Assembly: GCF_018388465.1 (NCBI RefSeq)
Contig: NZ_CP074404.1
Coordinates: 1,612,001-1,676,000 of the forward strand
DNA: 64,000 nt
Origin: Cellulomonas fengjieae
GTDB taxonomy: Bacteria; Actinomycetota; Actinomycetes; Actinomycetales; Cellulomonadaceae
Direction: 5' to 3'
The position numbers and the translations under genes are program-made. Below, in pieces: positions 24,211-32,954 of the stretch (within the stretch, counting starts at the first letter, position 1; every line of letters starts with the position of its first letter). The notes under the pieces are model-generated. The model was not told the DNA's origin, searched no databases, and worked only from the letters and a program-made list of their open reading frames with translations.

Positions 24211-24560
24211 GCGGGGCCCTCCGGGCGGTCGGACGGGCCGAGCCCGTGCGGGCCGCCGTCGCCGCCGACCTCACGAGGGCTCATGAACGAGCCGTCGGAG
24301 TCGCGGCGCTCGCGGCCGGCGTTGGCGAACAGCACGGCGGAGTAGGGCAGCACGACGGCGGCGACGATGAGCAGCAGGGACGCCCACATCGGGATGCGTC
24401 CCCAGGAGACCACCGCGACGGCGAAGCAGACGACCCGGATGCCCATCTGCACGAGGTACCGCTTCTGCCGGCGTGCCATGTCGTCGGCCAGCGGCTCCCT
24501 CGCAGCGGTGATGCTCGGGATCTGCTCCGGGGAACCCGGTCGCCGACGGATGCTGCTCAC
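24207..24560 (-). CDS. DUF3099 membrane protein
   Basis: 117 residues. The core PLADDMARRQKRYLVQMGIRVVCF is followed by two membrane segments (VVCFAVAVVSWG and ASLLLIVAAVVLPYSAVLFANAG), then a hydrophilic C-terminus. This matches actinobacterial DUF3099 proteins, whose function is unknown. First gene of the DUF3099-zinc protein-SURF1 unit. TAGAAT 6 nt before the GTG suggests a leaderless mRNA; it is divergent from fabG. Confidence 0.85.
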   Translation of the reverse strand: MSSIRRRPGSPEQIPSITAAREPLADDMARRQKRYLVQMGIRVVCFAVAVVSWGRIPMWASLLLIVAAVVLPYSAVLFANAGRERRDSDGSFMSPREVGGDGGPHGLGPSDRPEGPA

Positions 24561-24566
24561 CGGGTG

Positions 24567-24572
24567 ATTCTA
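24567..24572 (-). promoter_or_regulatory. -10 box of the DUF3099 gene, leaderless
   Basis: TAGAAT on the minus strand, the closest to consensus of this set, 6 nt before the GTG at 24560. Confidence 0.65.
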
Positions 24573-24677
24573 GTCCGCGCGCTCCGTGGCGGCGCCGCCG
24601 GGACGTTGTGCAGGTCCCACAAGGCGGCGCCGCGAACGTGGGGGCGGTCGGTGCCGTGACGCACGGCACTCGTCGGC

Positions 24678-24683
24678 TAGCGT
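24678..24683 (+). promoter_or_regulatory. -10 box of fabG, leaderless
   Basis: TAGCGT, 8 nt before the GTG of fabG. It shares a ~130-nt divergent region with the DUF3099 promoter. Confidence 0.6.
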
Positions 24684-24691
24684 CGTGTCCC

Positions 24692-25432
24692 GTGCCTGAG
24701 ACTTCCGACAACACAGCCGCCCAGCCGACCGCCCGCAGCGTGCTGGTGACCGGTGCCAACCGGGGCATCGGGCGGGCCATCGCCGAGCGCTTCGTGGCCA
24801 ACGGCGACCGGGTCGCCACGATCTACCGCACGGGGGACCTGCCCGCCGGCGTCCTCGGGGTGGTGGGCGACGTGCGGGACAGCGCCTCCGTGGATGCGGC
24901 GTTCGCGCAGATCGAGGCCGCGCACGGCCCGGTCGAGGTGCTCGTCGCGAACGCGGGCGTCACGCGCGACCAGCTGCTCATGCGGATGACCGACGAGGAG
25001 TTCGCCGAGGTCCTGGACGTCAACCTCACCGGGGCGTTCCGCTGCGCACGTCGCGCCAGCAAGGGGATGATCCGGCTGCGCCGCGGACGCATCATCTTCA
25101 TCTCGTCGGTGGTCGGCCTGTACGGGTCGGCCGGGCAGGTCAACTACGCCGCCTCGAAGTCGGGGCTCGTCGGCATGGCCCGCTCGATCACGCGCGAGCT
25201 CGGCGGTCGCGCGATCACCGCGAACGTCGTCGCTCCCGGGTTCATCGACACCGACATGACCCGGGCGCTGCCCGACGACACGCAGAAGTCGTACCGCGAC
25301 GCCATCCCGCTCGGCCGGTTCGCGACCCCCGACGAGGTGGCCGGCGTCGTGGAGTTCGTCGCCTCCGACGCGGCAGGCTACATCTCCGGGGCGGTCATCC
25401 CCGTCGACGGTGGCCTCGGCATGGGCCACTGA
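24692..25432 (+). CDS. fabG: 3-oxoacyl-ACP reductase FabG
   Basis: 246 residues, a short-chain dehydrogenase. The cofactor motif TGANRGIG is near residue 21, NAG at ANAGVTRD, and the catalytic Ser-Tyr-Lys set in ISSVVGLYGSAGQVNYAASKSG. It reduces 3-oxoacyl-ACP with NADPH in fatty-acid elongation. Immediately before fabI, like mycobacterial mabA-inhA. The GTG start is supported by the -10 box 8 nt upstream and removes a 28-residue extension. Confidence 0.95.
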   Translation: MPETSDNTAAQPTARSVLVTGANRGIGRAIAERFVANGDRVATIYRTGDLPAGVLGVVGDVRDSASVDAAFAQIEAAHGPVEVLVANAGVTRDQLLMRMTDEEFAEVLDVNLTGAFRCARRASKGMIRLRRGRIIFISSVVGLYGSAGQVNYAASKSGLVGMARSITRELGGRAITANVVAPGFIDTDMTRALPDDTQKSYRDAIPLGRFATPDEVAGVVEFVASDAAGYISGAVIPVDGGLGMGH

Positions 25433-25473
25433 CACTCCTGTCCCGCACGGCGACGAACGAGAACGGAACGCAC

Positions 25474-26244
25474 ATGGGTCTGCTCGACGGCAAGAAGCTC
25501 CTGGTCACCGGCGTCCTGACGGACGGCTCGATCGCCTTCCACGTGGCGCGGCTCGCGCAGCAGGAGGGGGCGCAGGTGCTGCTCACCTCCTTCGGTCGGC
25601 AGTTCCGCCTGACGCAGGCGATCGCGCGACGACTGCCGCAGGAGGCGCAGGTCCTCCAGCTCGACGTCACGGACACCGACGACCTCGCGGCCCTCGCCGA
25701 CCGCGTGCGGGAGGCCGGCTTCGACTCGCTCGACGGCGTCGTGCACTCCATCGGGTTCGCGCCGCAGTCGGTGATGGGCGGCAACTTCCTGGCCGGCGAG
25801 TGGGACGACGTGGCGACGGCGCTCCAGGTGAGCGCGTACTCGCTCAAGTCGCTCGCGGTCGCCACCCAGCCGCTGCTGGGCTCCGGGAGCTCGATCGTCG
25901 GCCTCACCTTCGACGCCCGCTACGCGTGGCCGGTCTACGACTGGATGGGCGTGGCCAAGGCGGCCTTCGAGTCGACATCGCGGTACCTGGCCCGTGACCT
26001 CGGGCCGCACGGCATCCGCGTGAACCTGGTCTCCGCCGGACCGGTGCGCACCACGGCCGCCAAGTCGATCCCCGGCTTCGAGGCGATGGAGGGTGGCTGG
26101 CCGGAGCGGGCGCCGCTCGGCTGGGACGCCCTCGACCCCGAGCCGACGGCCCGCGCCGTCGCAGCGCTGCTGTCGGACTGGTTCCCCGCGACCACGGGTG
26201 AGATCGTGCACGTCGACGGCGGGTACCACGCGATGGGACTGTGA
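25474..26244 (+). CDS. fabI: Enoyl-ACP reductase FabI (InhA-like)
   Basis: 256 residues. The divergent SDR cofactor motif is TGVLTDGSIAFHVA, followed by QLDVTD and SIGFAP; the catalytic Tyr-X6-Lys is in YDWMGVAKAA. It performs the last reduction of each fatty-acid elongation cycle with NADH and is the isoniazid/triclosan target class. It follows fabG by 41 nt, with only a weak GGA element before its ATG, so it probably depends on the fabG transcript. Confidence 0.95.
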   Translation: MGLLDGKKLLVTGVLTDGSIAFHVARLAQQEGAQVLLTSFGRQFRLTQAIARRLPQEAQVLQLDVTDTDDLAALADRVREAGFDSLDGVVHSIGFAPQSVMGGNFLAGEWDDVATALQVSAYSLKSLAVATQPLLGSGSSIVGLTFDARYAWPVYDWMGVAKAAFESTSRYLARDLGPHGIRVNLVSAGPVRTTAAKSIPGFEAMEGGWPERAPLGWDALDPEPTARAVAALLSDWFPATTGEIVHVDGGYHAMGL

Positions 26245-26257
26245 CCGGGCCGCGTGG

Positions 26258-26263
26258 CACGCT
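26258..26263 (+). promoter_or_regulatory. Possible -10 box of the SixA-like gene
   Basis: CACGCT, 6 nt before the GTG at 26270. It has C in place of the first T, so it is weaker evidence than the TANNNT sites. The gene may simply be read through from fabI. Confidence 0.3.
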
Positions 26264-26269
26264 GGGCCG

Positions 26270-26788
26270 GTGACGTCCGAGACCCACCCCCGACAGCTCC
26301 TGCTCCTGCGCCATGCCAAGGCGGAGCACCCCGACCAGATCCCCGACGTCCAGCGGCCCCTGTCGCTCGTCGGTCGCCGGCAGGCCACGCAGGTGGGGGC
26401 AGGGCTGGCGGCGGACGGCCTCGTCCCGGACCTGGTCCTGTGCTCGGCGAGCGTCCGGACGCGCCAGACGTGGGAGCTGCTGCGGGCGTCGCTCGGCGCC
26501 GAGCCGGACGTGCGCTACCTCGACGAGCTGTACTCCGCCGGCTCGCGTGGGTTGGTCGACCTGGTCCGGGCGGTCCCGGCGAAGGTCCGCACGCTGCTGG
26601 TGATCGGTCACGAGCCGACGATGTCCCAGACGGCCACGCTGCTGGCGGGGCCGCGGTCGGACCCCGGCACGTTGGCGCGCGTCCGGGTCGGGGTGCCCAC
26701 GGCCAGCTGGTCGCTGCTGGAGGTCGCCGACTGGGCAGCGCTGGACGACGGGGCGGCGACGCTGCGCAGGCTCACGATCCCCACGTGA
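26270..26788 (+). CDS. SixA-like histidine phosphatase
   Basis: 172 residues, histidine phosphatase superfamily. LLLLRHAKAEH holds the phospho-accepting His15; VIGHEPTMSQ the second catalytic histidine; CSASVRTRQTWE the conserved arginine. SixA dephosphorylates phosphohistidine in signalling or phosphotransfer proteins, though several small members have other targets. The GTG at 26270 lies 25 nt after fabI. In mycobacteria a ferrochelatase occupies this position, so the synteny diverges here. Confidence 0.85.
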   Translation: MTSETHPRQLLLLRHAKAEHPDQIPDVQRPLSLVGRRQATQVGAGLAADGLVPDLVLCSASVRTRQTWELLRASLGAEPDVRYLDELYSAGSRGLVDLVRAVPAKVRTLLVIGHEPTMSQTATLLAGPRSDPGTLARVRVGVPTASWSLLEVADWAALDDGAATLRRLTIPT

Positions 26789-26822
26789 GCGCGGGTGCGG
26801 GAGCGCCGTACGAGCGGTGAGC

Positions 26823-27905
26823 TCAGTACAACCGGCGTAGCGCGTCGGTGCGTCCGCGGTCGGCCGCCAGGTCGGTGCTGGGGCTGAGCACGTCGATGCC
26901 GCCCACGAGCGGCCGAGCGGCCAGCGCGCGCACCTCAGGATCCGTCACGGCCCCCGCCAGCAGCCGGGCCACCTGCGCCCCGTCCACCACGGCGAACGGC
27001 CTACCGTGGAACTGCACGGTCCGCTCCTGCACGTGCGCGGTGACGCCGAGCGCGTTGTGCCGGCGGACGAGCTCGACGAGCGCGTCACCCAGCCGCTCCT
27101 GCCGGGCCCGCCACTCACCGGCCGCGAGGGCCGCGGACACGGCCTCCCGCAGGGCACCGGTCGATCCGGTCCGCGCGAGCGCCGTGCCCAGCCACTTGTC
27201 GTACGGCGCGTACCGCCGCTCCTGCAGCAGCGCGAGCTGCGCGGCCGTCCGGCACACGCGGGCGGTGACGATCCGGGACCCCAGGTCGTCGCCCGCCATG
27301 CCCGCGCGGGGTGCCAGGTGCTCGTCCTGACCGATCGCGGACCACGCCGCCGCCTGCTGGTACAGCCAGACGTCAGGCGGGTAGAAGGCAAGCCGCGTGC
27401 GCACCGCCGTCAGGCCGAGGTCGTCGTGGAACACGGCGCCGGCCGTGAGCTCCAGGAGGCGCTGCTGCGGGACGACGAGCCAGTCGGTGGCGGACATCGC
27501 CCGGCGCGGGTCGACAGGCCCGAGCAGCTCGCGCAGGAGCGTCTCCAGCGTCAGGATGCGGACGCGGTGCTCCACGGGGCCGGTCGCGGCAGCATCCTGG
27601 CCTCGCGTCCCGTCGTCGCCGGCCGCCGCGGCCCGCGTGGTCCAGCCGCCGACGGCCGGGGGCAGCCGGTGTCGGAGCTCCTCGTGCAGGTCGGCGGCGT
27701 GTGCCGCGTGGTCCGCCGGCGACAGGAGGACCTGCAGCCGCGGTCCCCAGTCGTGGTCGGTCGAGGTGACGTCGTCGAGGCCGAGCACGTCCGAGCCGGG
27801 GCCGATTAGCGCGGCCGTGTGGGCCAGTCCGCGCTCCTCCAGCACCGGCCGGACGTCGTCGTAGAGCATCCGCGCCAGGTCCAGACCGGGCACGAACGCG
27901 GTCAT
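26823..27905 (-). CDS. DUF4037 protein, nucleotidyltransferase-like
   Basis: 360 residues. Near the N-terminus GPGSDVLGLDDVTSTDHDWGPRL shows a GSD...D-X-D pattern typical of the nucleotidyltransferase fold in DUF4037 proteins. Later RRYAPYDKWLGTALAR and RRHNALG are conserved in that family; activity and substrate are unknown. The ATG overlaps the serB stop by 4 nt, so the two are coupled. Soluble, with no signal. It converges on the SixA-like gene 34 nt away. Confidence 0.75.
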   Translation of the reverse strand: MTAFVPGLDLARMLYDDVRPVLEERGLAHTAALIGPGSDVLGLDDVTSTDHDWGPRLQVLLSPADHAAHAADLHEELRHRLPPAVGGWTTRAAAAGDDGTRGQDAAATGPVEHRVRILTLETLLRELLGPVDPRRAMSATDWLVVPQQRLLELTAGAVFHDDLGLTAVRTRLAFYPPDVWLYQQAAAWSAIGQDEHLAPRAGMAGDDLGSRIVTARVCRTAAQLALLQERRYAPYDKWLGTALARTGSTGALREAVSAALAAGEWRARQERLGDALVELVRRHNALGVTAHVQERTVQFHGRPFAVVDGAQVARLLAGAVTDPEVRALAARPLVGGIDVLSPSTDLAADRGRTDALRRLY

Positions 27906-28546
27906 GGGGCGAAGACGGGCAGCTCGAGGACGGCGTCCAGGCGGTCCCGCACGACCGCGTCGGCCGCCGCGCAGAGCATCGGCTTGGCGTTGTAGGCGAT
28001 CCCGAAGCCCGCCGCCGTCACCATGTCGACGTCGTTGGCGCCGTCGCCGATCGCGATGGTGCGCTCCATCGGGATCCCGAGGGAGGCGGCGTACTCGCGC
28101 AGGACCACTTCCTTGGCCGCCCGGTCGATGACCGGTCCGCTGACCCGGCCGGTGAGGCGGCCGTCGACGATCTCCAACGCGTTGGCCCTGGTCAGCGTGA
28201 TGCCGAGCGGCGCGGCCAGCGGGGTGACGATCTCGATGAAACCGCCCGAGACCAGCCCGACGGGCCATTCCCGCGCGTGCATCTCCGCGACGAGCTCACG
28301 TGCGCCGGGGGAGAGCTCGACCTCGGCCAGCACGTCGGTCAGCACCGACTGCGGCAGACCGGCGAGCGTCGCCACCCGCTCGTGCAGCGACGCGGCGAAG
28401 TCGATCTCGCCGCGCATGGCCCGCTGGGTGATCTGCGTGACGAGCGCCTCGGAGCCCGCGTGCGCCGCGAGCATCTCGACGACCTCGCCGGTGATGAGCG
28501 TCGAGTCGACGTCCATGACGAGGAGGTGGGGCTGCGGCTGGCTCAC
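27902..28546 (-). CDS. serB: Phosphoserine phosphatase SerB
   Basis: 214 residues, HAD superfamily. The nucleophile motif is MDVDSTLI (D12, D14), motif II VSGGF, motif III lysine in AAKEVVL and motif IV IGDGANDVDM: a complete SerB catalytic set. It hydrolyses phosphoserine in the last step of serine synthesis. No ACT domain is present in this start choice. The GTG at 28546 lies 8 nt after TACCCT, and the longer frame upstream is non-coding. Followed by DUF4037 in the same operon. Confidence 0.93.
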   Translation of the reverse strand: MSQPQPHLLVMDVDSTLITGEVVEMLAAHAGSEALVTQITQRAMRGEIDFAASLHERVATLAGLPQSVLTDVLAEVELSPGARELVAEMHAREWPVGLVSGGFIEIVTPLAAPLGITLTRANALEIVDGRLTGRVSGPVIDRAAKEVVLREYAASLGIPMERTIAIGDGANDVDMVTAAGFGIAYNAKPMLCAAADAVVRDRLDAVLELPVFAP

Positions 28547-28554
28547 GGAACGGC

Positions 28555-28560
28555 AGGGTA
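28555..28560 (-). promoter_or_regulatory. -10 box of serB, leaderless
   Basis: TACCCT on the minus strand, 8 nt before the GTG at 28546. Confidence 0.55.
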
Positions 28561-28590
28561 GCGCCGCGTGCGCGCGGGCGTGACCCCCGC

Positions 28591-29832
28591 TCAGTCCGTG
28601 ACGATCGTCCCCTTGGGCACCACGGTGATGCCCGACTCGGTGACGGTGAAGCCGCGGGCGCGGTCGTGGTCGTGGTCCAGCCCGATGCGGACGCGCTCGG
28701 GGACGACGACGTTCTTGTCGATGATCGCCCGGTGCACCTGGGCGTACCGGCTCACGTGGACGTCGTCCATGAGCACCGAGTCGGTGACCTGGGCCCACGA
28801 GTGCAGCCGGACGCCCGGCGAGAGCACCGACCCCGACACGGTGGCGCCGGAGACGAGGACGCCCGGAGACACGATCGAGTCGGCGGCGTGCCCGAGCCGA
28901 CCGGCGCCGGCGTGCACGAACTTGGCCGGCGCCAGCCCGGTGTAGCCGGTGAGCAGCGGCCACTCGTCGTTGTACAGGTTGAACACCGGCTCGATCGAGA
29001 TCAGGTCGATGTTCGCCTCGTAGAACGCGTCGATGGTCCCGACGTCACGCCAGTAGTCGCGGTCCCGTGGCGTCGAGCCCGGCACGTCGTTGCGCAGGAA
29101 GTCGTAGACACCGGCGGTGCCGCGCTCGACGAAGTAGGGGGCGATGTCGCCGCCCATGTCGTGGCGCGAGTTGACGTTCTCGGCGTCGGCCGTCACCGCC
29201 GCGACGAGGGCGTCCGCATTGGCGACGTAGTTGCCCATGGACGCGAGGATCTCGCCGGGGGAGTCGGCCAGCCCGACCGGGTCGGTCGGCTTCTCGAGGA
29301 ACGCCTTGATGCGCGTGGGGTCCGTCGGGTCGACCTCGATGACGCCGAACTGGTCGGCCTCCTCGATCGGCTGCCGGATGGCGGCGACCGTGAACTCCGC
29401 GCCCGAGGCGATGTGTGCGTCGACCATCTGGGAGAAGTCCATGCGGTACACGTGGTCGGCGCCGACCACGACCACGATGTCCGGGCGCTCGTCCTCGATG
29501 ATGTTCAGGCACTGGTAGATCGCGTCGGCGCTGCCCAGGTACCAGTGCTTGCCCACGCGCTGCTGCGCCGGGACGGCTGCCACGTAGTTGCCCAGCAGTG
29601 ACGACATGCGCCACGTCTTGGACACGTGCCGGTCCAGGCTGTGCGACTTGTACTGCGTGAGCACGATGACGTGCAGGTAGTGGGAGTTGATGACGTTCGA
29701 CAGGGCGAAGTCGATGAGCCGGTACAACCCCCCGAACGGCACCGCCGGCTTGGCGCGGTGAGCGGTGAGGGGCATGAGTCTCTTGCCCTCCCCACCTGCG
29801 AGGACGATAGCGAGGACGCGCGGCGCTGCCAT
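28591..29832 (-). CDS. glgC: Glucose-1-phosphate adenylyltransferase GlgC
   Basis: 413 residues, normal for GlgC. The N-terminal nucleotide loop [25 protein letters not shown] is complete, with [13 protein letters not shown] for substrate and metal binding, and a C-terminal left-handed beta-helix. It makes ADP-glucose for glycogen or maltose-1-phosphate synthesis. It is divergent from glgM, and ATG and -10 box indicate a leaderless mRNA. The arrangement matches M. tuberculosis Rv1213/Rv1212c. Confidence 0.97.
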   Translation of the reverse strand: MAAPRVLAIVLAGGEGKRLMPLTAHRAKPAVPFGGLYRLIDFALSNVINSHYLHVIVLTQYKSHSLDRHVSKTWRMSSLLGNYVAAVPAQQRVGKHWYLGSADAIYQCLNIIEDERPDIVVVVGADHVYRMDFSQMVDAHIASGAEFTVAAIRQPIEEADQFGVIEVDPTDPTRIKAFLEKPTDPVGLADSPGEILASMGNYVANADALVAAVTADAENVNSRHDMGGDIAPYFVERGTAGVYDFLRNDVPGSTPRDRDYWRDVGTIDAFYEANIDLISIEPVFNLYNDEWPLLTGYTGLAPAKFVHAGAGRLGHAADSIVSPGVLVSGATVSGSVLSPGVRLHSWAQVTDSVLMDDVHVSRYAQVHRAIIDKNVVVPERVRIGLDHDHDRARGFTVTESGITVVPKGTIVTD

Positions 29833-29838
29833 GGCACG

Positions 29839-29844
29839 ACCCTA
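29839..29844 (-). promoter_or_regulatory. -10 box of glgC, leaderless
   Basis: TAGGGT on the minus strand, 6 nt before the ATG at 29832. The divergent glgM promoter is 45 nt away. Confidence 0.6.
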
Positions 29845-29888
29845 GGCCCCCGGTGTGGTCCGGGCGAGGCGGGGCGCCCCTCACGCGC

Positions 29889-29894
29889 TAGCGT
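29889..29894 (+). promoter_or_regulatory. -10 box of glgM
   Basis: TAGCGT, 40 nt before the ATG at 29935; this transcript would have a leader with a GAGAAGGGG ribosome site. The whole glgC/glgM divergent region is only 102 nt. Confidence 0.5.
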
Positions 29895-29934
29895 GTCGGC
29901 GGGAGAACCGGCCGTCGGCGCCGGCGAGAAGGGG

Positions 29935-31170
29935 ATGGTTGAAGTGCGTGTCGACCTGCTGACCCGGGAGTACCCGCCGCACGTCTACGGCGGCGCCGGA
30001 GTCCACGTCGCTGGGCTCACCCGGGTCCTGGAGCGGACGATCGACGTACGCGTCCACTGCTTCGACGGACCGCGGCAGGACCCGGGCGTCACGGGGTACA
30101 CCGTCCCCACCGAGCTCGCCGGTGCGAACGCCGCGCTGCAGACGTTCGGCATCGACCTGGAGATGGCCGACGCGGTCGGCCAGGTCGGTCCCGACGGCGT
30201 CGCCTCGGACCTGGTCCACTCGCACACCTGGTACGCCAACCTGGGCGGGCACCTGGCGGGCCTGCTGCACGGGATCCCGCACGTGGTCAGCGCGCACAGC
30301 CTGGAGCCGCTGCGTCCGTGGAAGGCCGAGCAGCTCGGCGGGGGCTACGCGCTGTCCAGCTGGGCGGAGAAGACTGCGTACGAGGGCGCTGCCGCCGTCA
30401 TCGCGGTGAGCGGCGGCATGCGCGAGGACATCCTGCGCGCCTACCCGAGCATCGACCCGGGGCTGGTCAAGGTCGTGCACAACGGGATCGACCTCGAGCG
30501 CTGGCAGCGCCCCACCAGCCCGGAGGCGGTGGCGGCGGCGGAGGCCACCGTGCGCAGGCTCGGCATCGACCCGTCGCGACCCGCCGTGGTCTTCGTCGGC
30601 CGCATCACGCGGCAGAAGGGCCTGCCGTACTTCCTGCGTGCCGCGGAGCTCCTGCCGCCCGACGTCCAGGTGGTCCTCTGCGCCGGGGCGCCCGACACGC
30701 CGCAGATCATGACGGAGGTGACCGGGCTCGTCGATCTCCTGCGGGCCAGGCGGTCCGGGGTGGTCTGGATCGAGCAGATGCTGCCGCGCGACGAGCTGAT
30801 CGCCGTCCTCATGCACGGCACGGTCTTCGCCTGCCCGTCGATCTACGAGCCGCTCGGCATCGTGAACCTCGAGGCGATGGCCGTGGGTCTGCCGGTAGTC
30901 GGTACGGCCACCGGCGGGATCCCGGAGGTCATCGACGACGGTGTCACGGGGCGGCTGGTGCCGATCGAGCAGCTGCAGGACGGCACCGGCACCCCGGTCG
31001 ACCCCGACCGGTTCGTGCACGACCTGGCGGACGCATTGACCGACGTGGTCGAGCACCCCGAGCGGACGGCGCAGTGGGGCGTGGCGTCGCGTCGACGGGT
31101 CGAGGACCACTTCGCCTGGGAGGCGATTGCCGAGCGGACCATCGAGGTGTACCGGGCGGCTCTGGCCTGA
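29935..31170 (+). CDS. glgM: GT4 alpha-glucosyltransferase, GlgM/GlgA type
   Basis: 411 residues. N-terminal LTREYPPHVYGGAGVHV binds the nucleotide sugar; the C-terminal EPLGIVNLEAMAVGLPVVG is the GT4 E-X7-E motif, then GGIPEVI. The actinobacterial enzyme in this context (Rv1212c) uses ADP-glucose and glucose-1-phosphate to make maltose-1-phosphate for the GlgE pathway, although it is often labelled glycogen synthase. The ATG at 29935 has GAGAAGGGG before it; an internal GTG is possible. Ends just before a short tandem repeat. Confidence 0.92.
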   Translation: MVEVRVDLLTREYPPHVYGGAGVHVAGLTRVLERTIDVRVHCFDGPRQDPGVTGYTVPTELAGANAALQTFGIDLEMADAVGQVGPDGVASDLVHSHTWYANLGGHLAGLLHGIPHVVSAHSLEPLRPWKAEQLGGGYALSSWAEKTAYEGAAAVIAVSGGMREDILRAYPSIDPGLVKVVHNGIDLERWQRPTSPEAVAAAEATVRRLGIDPSRPAVVFVGRITRQKGLPYFLRAAELLPPDVQVVLCAGAPDTPQIMTEVTGLVDLLRARRSGVVWIEQMLPRDELIAVLMHGTVFACPSIYEPLGIVNLEAMAVGLPVVGTATGGIPEVIDDGVTGRLVPIEQLQDGTGTPVDPDRFVHDLADALTDVVEHPERTAQWGVASRRRVEDHFAWEAIAERTIEVYRAALA

Positions 31171-31180
31171 CGCTCGACCG

Positions 31181-31212
31181 GTCAGCCGGTCAGCCGGTCA
31201 GCCGGTCAGCCG
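31181..31212. repeat. Four tandem copies of an 8-bp unit
   Basis: The unit GTCAGCCG occurs four times head to tail across the convergent junction of glgM and the hypothetical gene. It contains the stop codon and last codons of the minus-strand gene. The unit is not a multiple of three, so a change in copy number would alter that protein's C-terminus. Confidence 0.9.
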
Positions 31213-31980
31213 CGAGGCGGCCGCCGCCATGGCGCGGCGGGCGATCCGGTCGACCTCCCGCAGCGCGGTGGAGCGCTGGTCGGCCTGCCACAGGTTGACC
31301 GCGGCGCCGTCGTCCTGCGTGGCCAGGGCGACGATCGCCCGGAGCCGAGCGGCGCTCGTCAGCACGCGCGCCCGGCGGCCGTCGAGCCCGGCCGGCAGCC
31401 GCCAGGCCGGCACCTCGACGTCACGCAGCGCGGCGACCGTGCCGGCCAGGTCCGGGCGCCACCGGGCCACGTCGAGCCGGACCAGCGCCTCCGTCGCCTG
31501 CAGCAGCCCCTGGCGCAGCTCGCGCTCGGCGTCCTGCAGCGAGCCGGTCTGAGCGTGCACCGCGGGGCGCCAGTCGGGCACGTCGCCGACCTCCCACGTG
31601 ACGAGGTGGCCCGGCTCGAGCGCCGACCCGAAGCGCTCCACCACGGGGACCGCGACCAGGCACCGGTGCGGGGTCCGCACGAGCAGCGCCTCGCCGGCGT
31701 CCGTGGCGGCCGAGCTGACGGACGCGGGCGTCGCACCCGGGTCGCCCGGCACGGGCAGGACCGCGGCGACGTCTCGCGGGGTGGCGTCGCACGCGTCGAG
31801 CAGCGCGCTCAGCGGCTCGTCCGTCTCGTCGGGCGGCCCGTCGCTCGACGACCGTTGCCGCACGGTGTGGGGCTCGTCGTCGGACTGCACGGCGTCGACC
31901 ACCAGCGCACGGTCGACGGGGTCCTCGGCGAGCCACAGGGCGAGCAGGACGGAGCGAGGCAGCTCCAGGGTCAGGTCCAC
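31198..31980 (-). CDS. Hypothetical protein, alanine/leucine-rich
   Basis: 260 residues, not recognised. Soluble, acidic N-terminal part with a Ser/Asp-rich stretch near residues 32-50 and a more conserved-looking helical C-terminal half (WRPDLAGTVAALRDVEVPAWRLP, then RARVLTSAARLRAIVALATQDDG). No signal peptide, no clear catalytic motif. The GTG at 31980 is favoured because TACCGT lies 6 nt upstream. Divergent from the ABC ATPase at 32067, with 86 nt between. Its C-terminal codons fall in the tandem repeat. Confidence 0.7.
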   Translation of the reverse strand: MDLTLELPRSVLLALWLAEDPVDRALVVDAVQSDDEPHTVRQRSSSDGPPDETDEPLSALLDACDATPRDVAAVLPVPGDPGATPASVSSAATDAGEALLVRTPHRCLVAVPVVERFGSALEPGHLVTWEVGDVPDWRPAVHAQTGSLQDAERELRQGLLQATEALVRLDVARWRPDLAGTVAALRDVEVPAWRLPAGLDGRRARVLTSAARLRAIVALATQDDGAAVNLWQADQRSTALREVDRIARRAMAAAASRLTG

Positions 31981-31986
31981 CGGACC

Positions 31987-31992
31987 ACGGTA
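31987..31992 (-). promoter_or_regulatory. -10 box of the hypothetical gene, leaderless
   Basis: TACCGT on the minus strand, 6 nt before the GTG at 31980. Confidence 0.5.
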
Positions 31993-32053
31993 GGGCGTGG
32001 CCCTGTGCACCGGCGACCGGCTCGGCGTGGGCGTCCGGGTGCGGCCCGGCGGT

Positions 32054-32059
32054 TAGGGT
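32054..32059 (+). promoter_or_regulatory. -10 box of the ABC ATPase gene, leaderless
   Basis: TAGGGT, 7 nt before the second of two in-frame ATGs (32067). The first ATG at 32061 would be too close to the box to be transcribed. Confidence 0.6.
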
Positions 32060-32066
32060 CATGCCC

Positions 32067-32861
32067 ATGACCGACGTGCTCGACCTCCAGAACGTGACGA
32101 TCCGCCGGGGAACGACGACGATCCTCGACAACGTGAGCTGGACGGTCCGCGACGGTGAGCGCTGGGTGGTGCTCGGTCGCAACGGCGCCGGGAAGACCAC
32201 GCTCCTGCAGGTCGCGGCCGGCCGGATGCACCCGACCACCGGCACCGCGGACCTGCTGGGTTCCCGGCTGGGCACGGTCGACGTCTTCGAGCTCCGCCCG
32301 CGCATCGGGTTGTCCAGCGCGTCGCTGGCCGATCGGATCCCCGCGGGCGAGACCGTGCGTGACGTGGTCCTCACCGCGGCGTACGGCATGACGGGCCGGT
32401 GGCGGGAGTCGTACGAGTCGCTCGACGAGTCGCGGGCCGGTGACCTGCTGGCCGCGTTCGGCGTCGCGCACCTGGCCGACCGCCACTTCGGCACCCTCAG
32501 CGAGGGCGAGCGCAAGCGGGTGCAGATCGCCCGTTCACTCATGACCGACCCGGAGCTGCTGCTGCTCGACGAGCCCGCCGCGGGCCTCGACCTGGGCGGT
32601 CGCGAGGAGCTGGTGGCGGCGCTGTCCGAGCTGGCCGGGGACCGCAAGTCACCGGTGCTCGTGCTGGTCACGCACCACGTGGAGGAGATCCCGCCGGGCT
32701 TCACCCACATCCTGCTGCTGCGCCAGGGGACGACGTTCGCGGCCGGCCCGATCGACGAGGTGCTGACCGCCGAGACGCTGTCGGGCGCGTTCGACCTCCC
32801 GCTCGCCGTCGACACCGTCGACGGCCGCTGGTCCGCGCGGGCGACTTCCCCTCAGGGCTGA
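32067..32861 (+). CDS. ABC-type ATPase, ModF-like
   Basis: 264 residues. Walker A GRNGAGKTT, signature TLSEGERKRVQIAR (Ser-Glu-Gly rather than Ser-Gly-Gly), Walker B LLLLDEPAAGLD, H-loop VLVTHHVEEIPPG. No permease is adjacent; the VEEIPPGFTHILLLRQG segment resembles the ATPases of ModF/YlmA type, whose partners are unclear. The leaderless promoter sets the start at 32067. NfeD and SPFH genes follow on the same strand from their own promoter. Function beyond ATP hydrolysis not assignable. Confidence 0.85.
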   Translation: MTDVLDLQNVTIRRGTTTILDNVSWTVRDGERWVVLGRNGAGKTTLLQVAAGRMHPTTGTADLLGSRLGTVDVFELRPRIGLSSASLADRIPAGETVRDVVLTAAYGMTGRWRESYESLDESRAGDLLAAFGVAHLADRHFGTLSEGERKRVQIARSLMTDPELLLLDEPAAGLDLGGREELVAALSELAGDRKSPVLVLVTHHVEEIPPGFTHILLLRQGTTFAAGPIDEVLTAETLSGAFDLPLAVDTVDGRWSARATSPQG

Positions 32862-32894
32862 TCGGGTCTGCCACAGGTTCGCAAAGAGATCGCC

Positions 32895-32900
32895 TAGGAT
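32895..32900 (+). promoter_or_regulatory. -10 box upstream of the nfeD-like gene
   Basis: TAGGAT, 54 nt before the ATG at 32955; probably drives the NfeD-SPFH pair. No convincing -35 was seen. Confidence 0.45.
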
Positions 32901-32954
32901 CGGTACCAGAGCAGGGTCCGCCGTCGGAACCTGCCCGACCGAGGGAGTAGCCCG

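Noticed and set aside
31181..31212. CRISPR-like repeat
   Set aside because: Units are 8 bp with no spacers and no cas genes; a simple tandem repeat.
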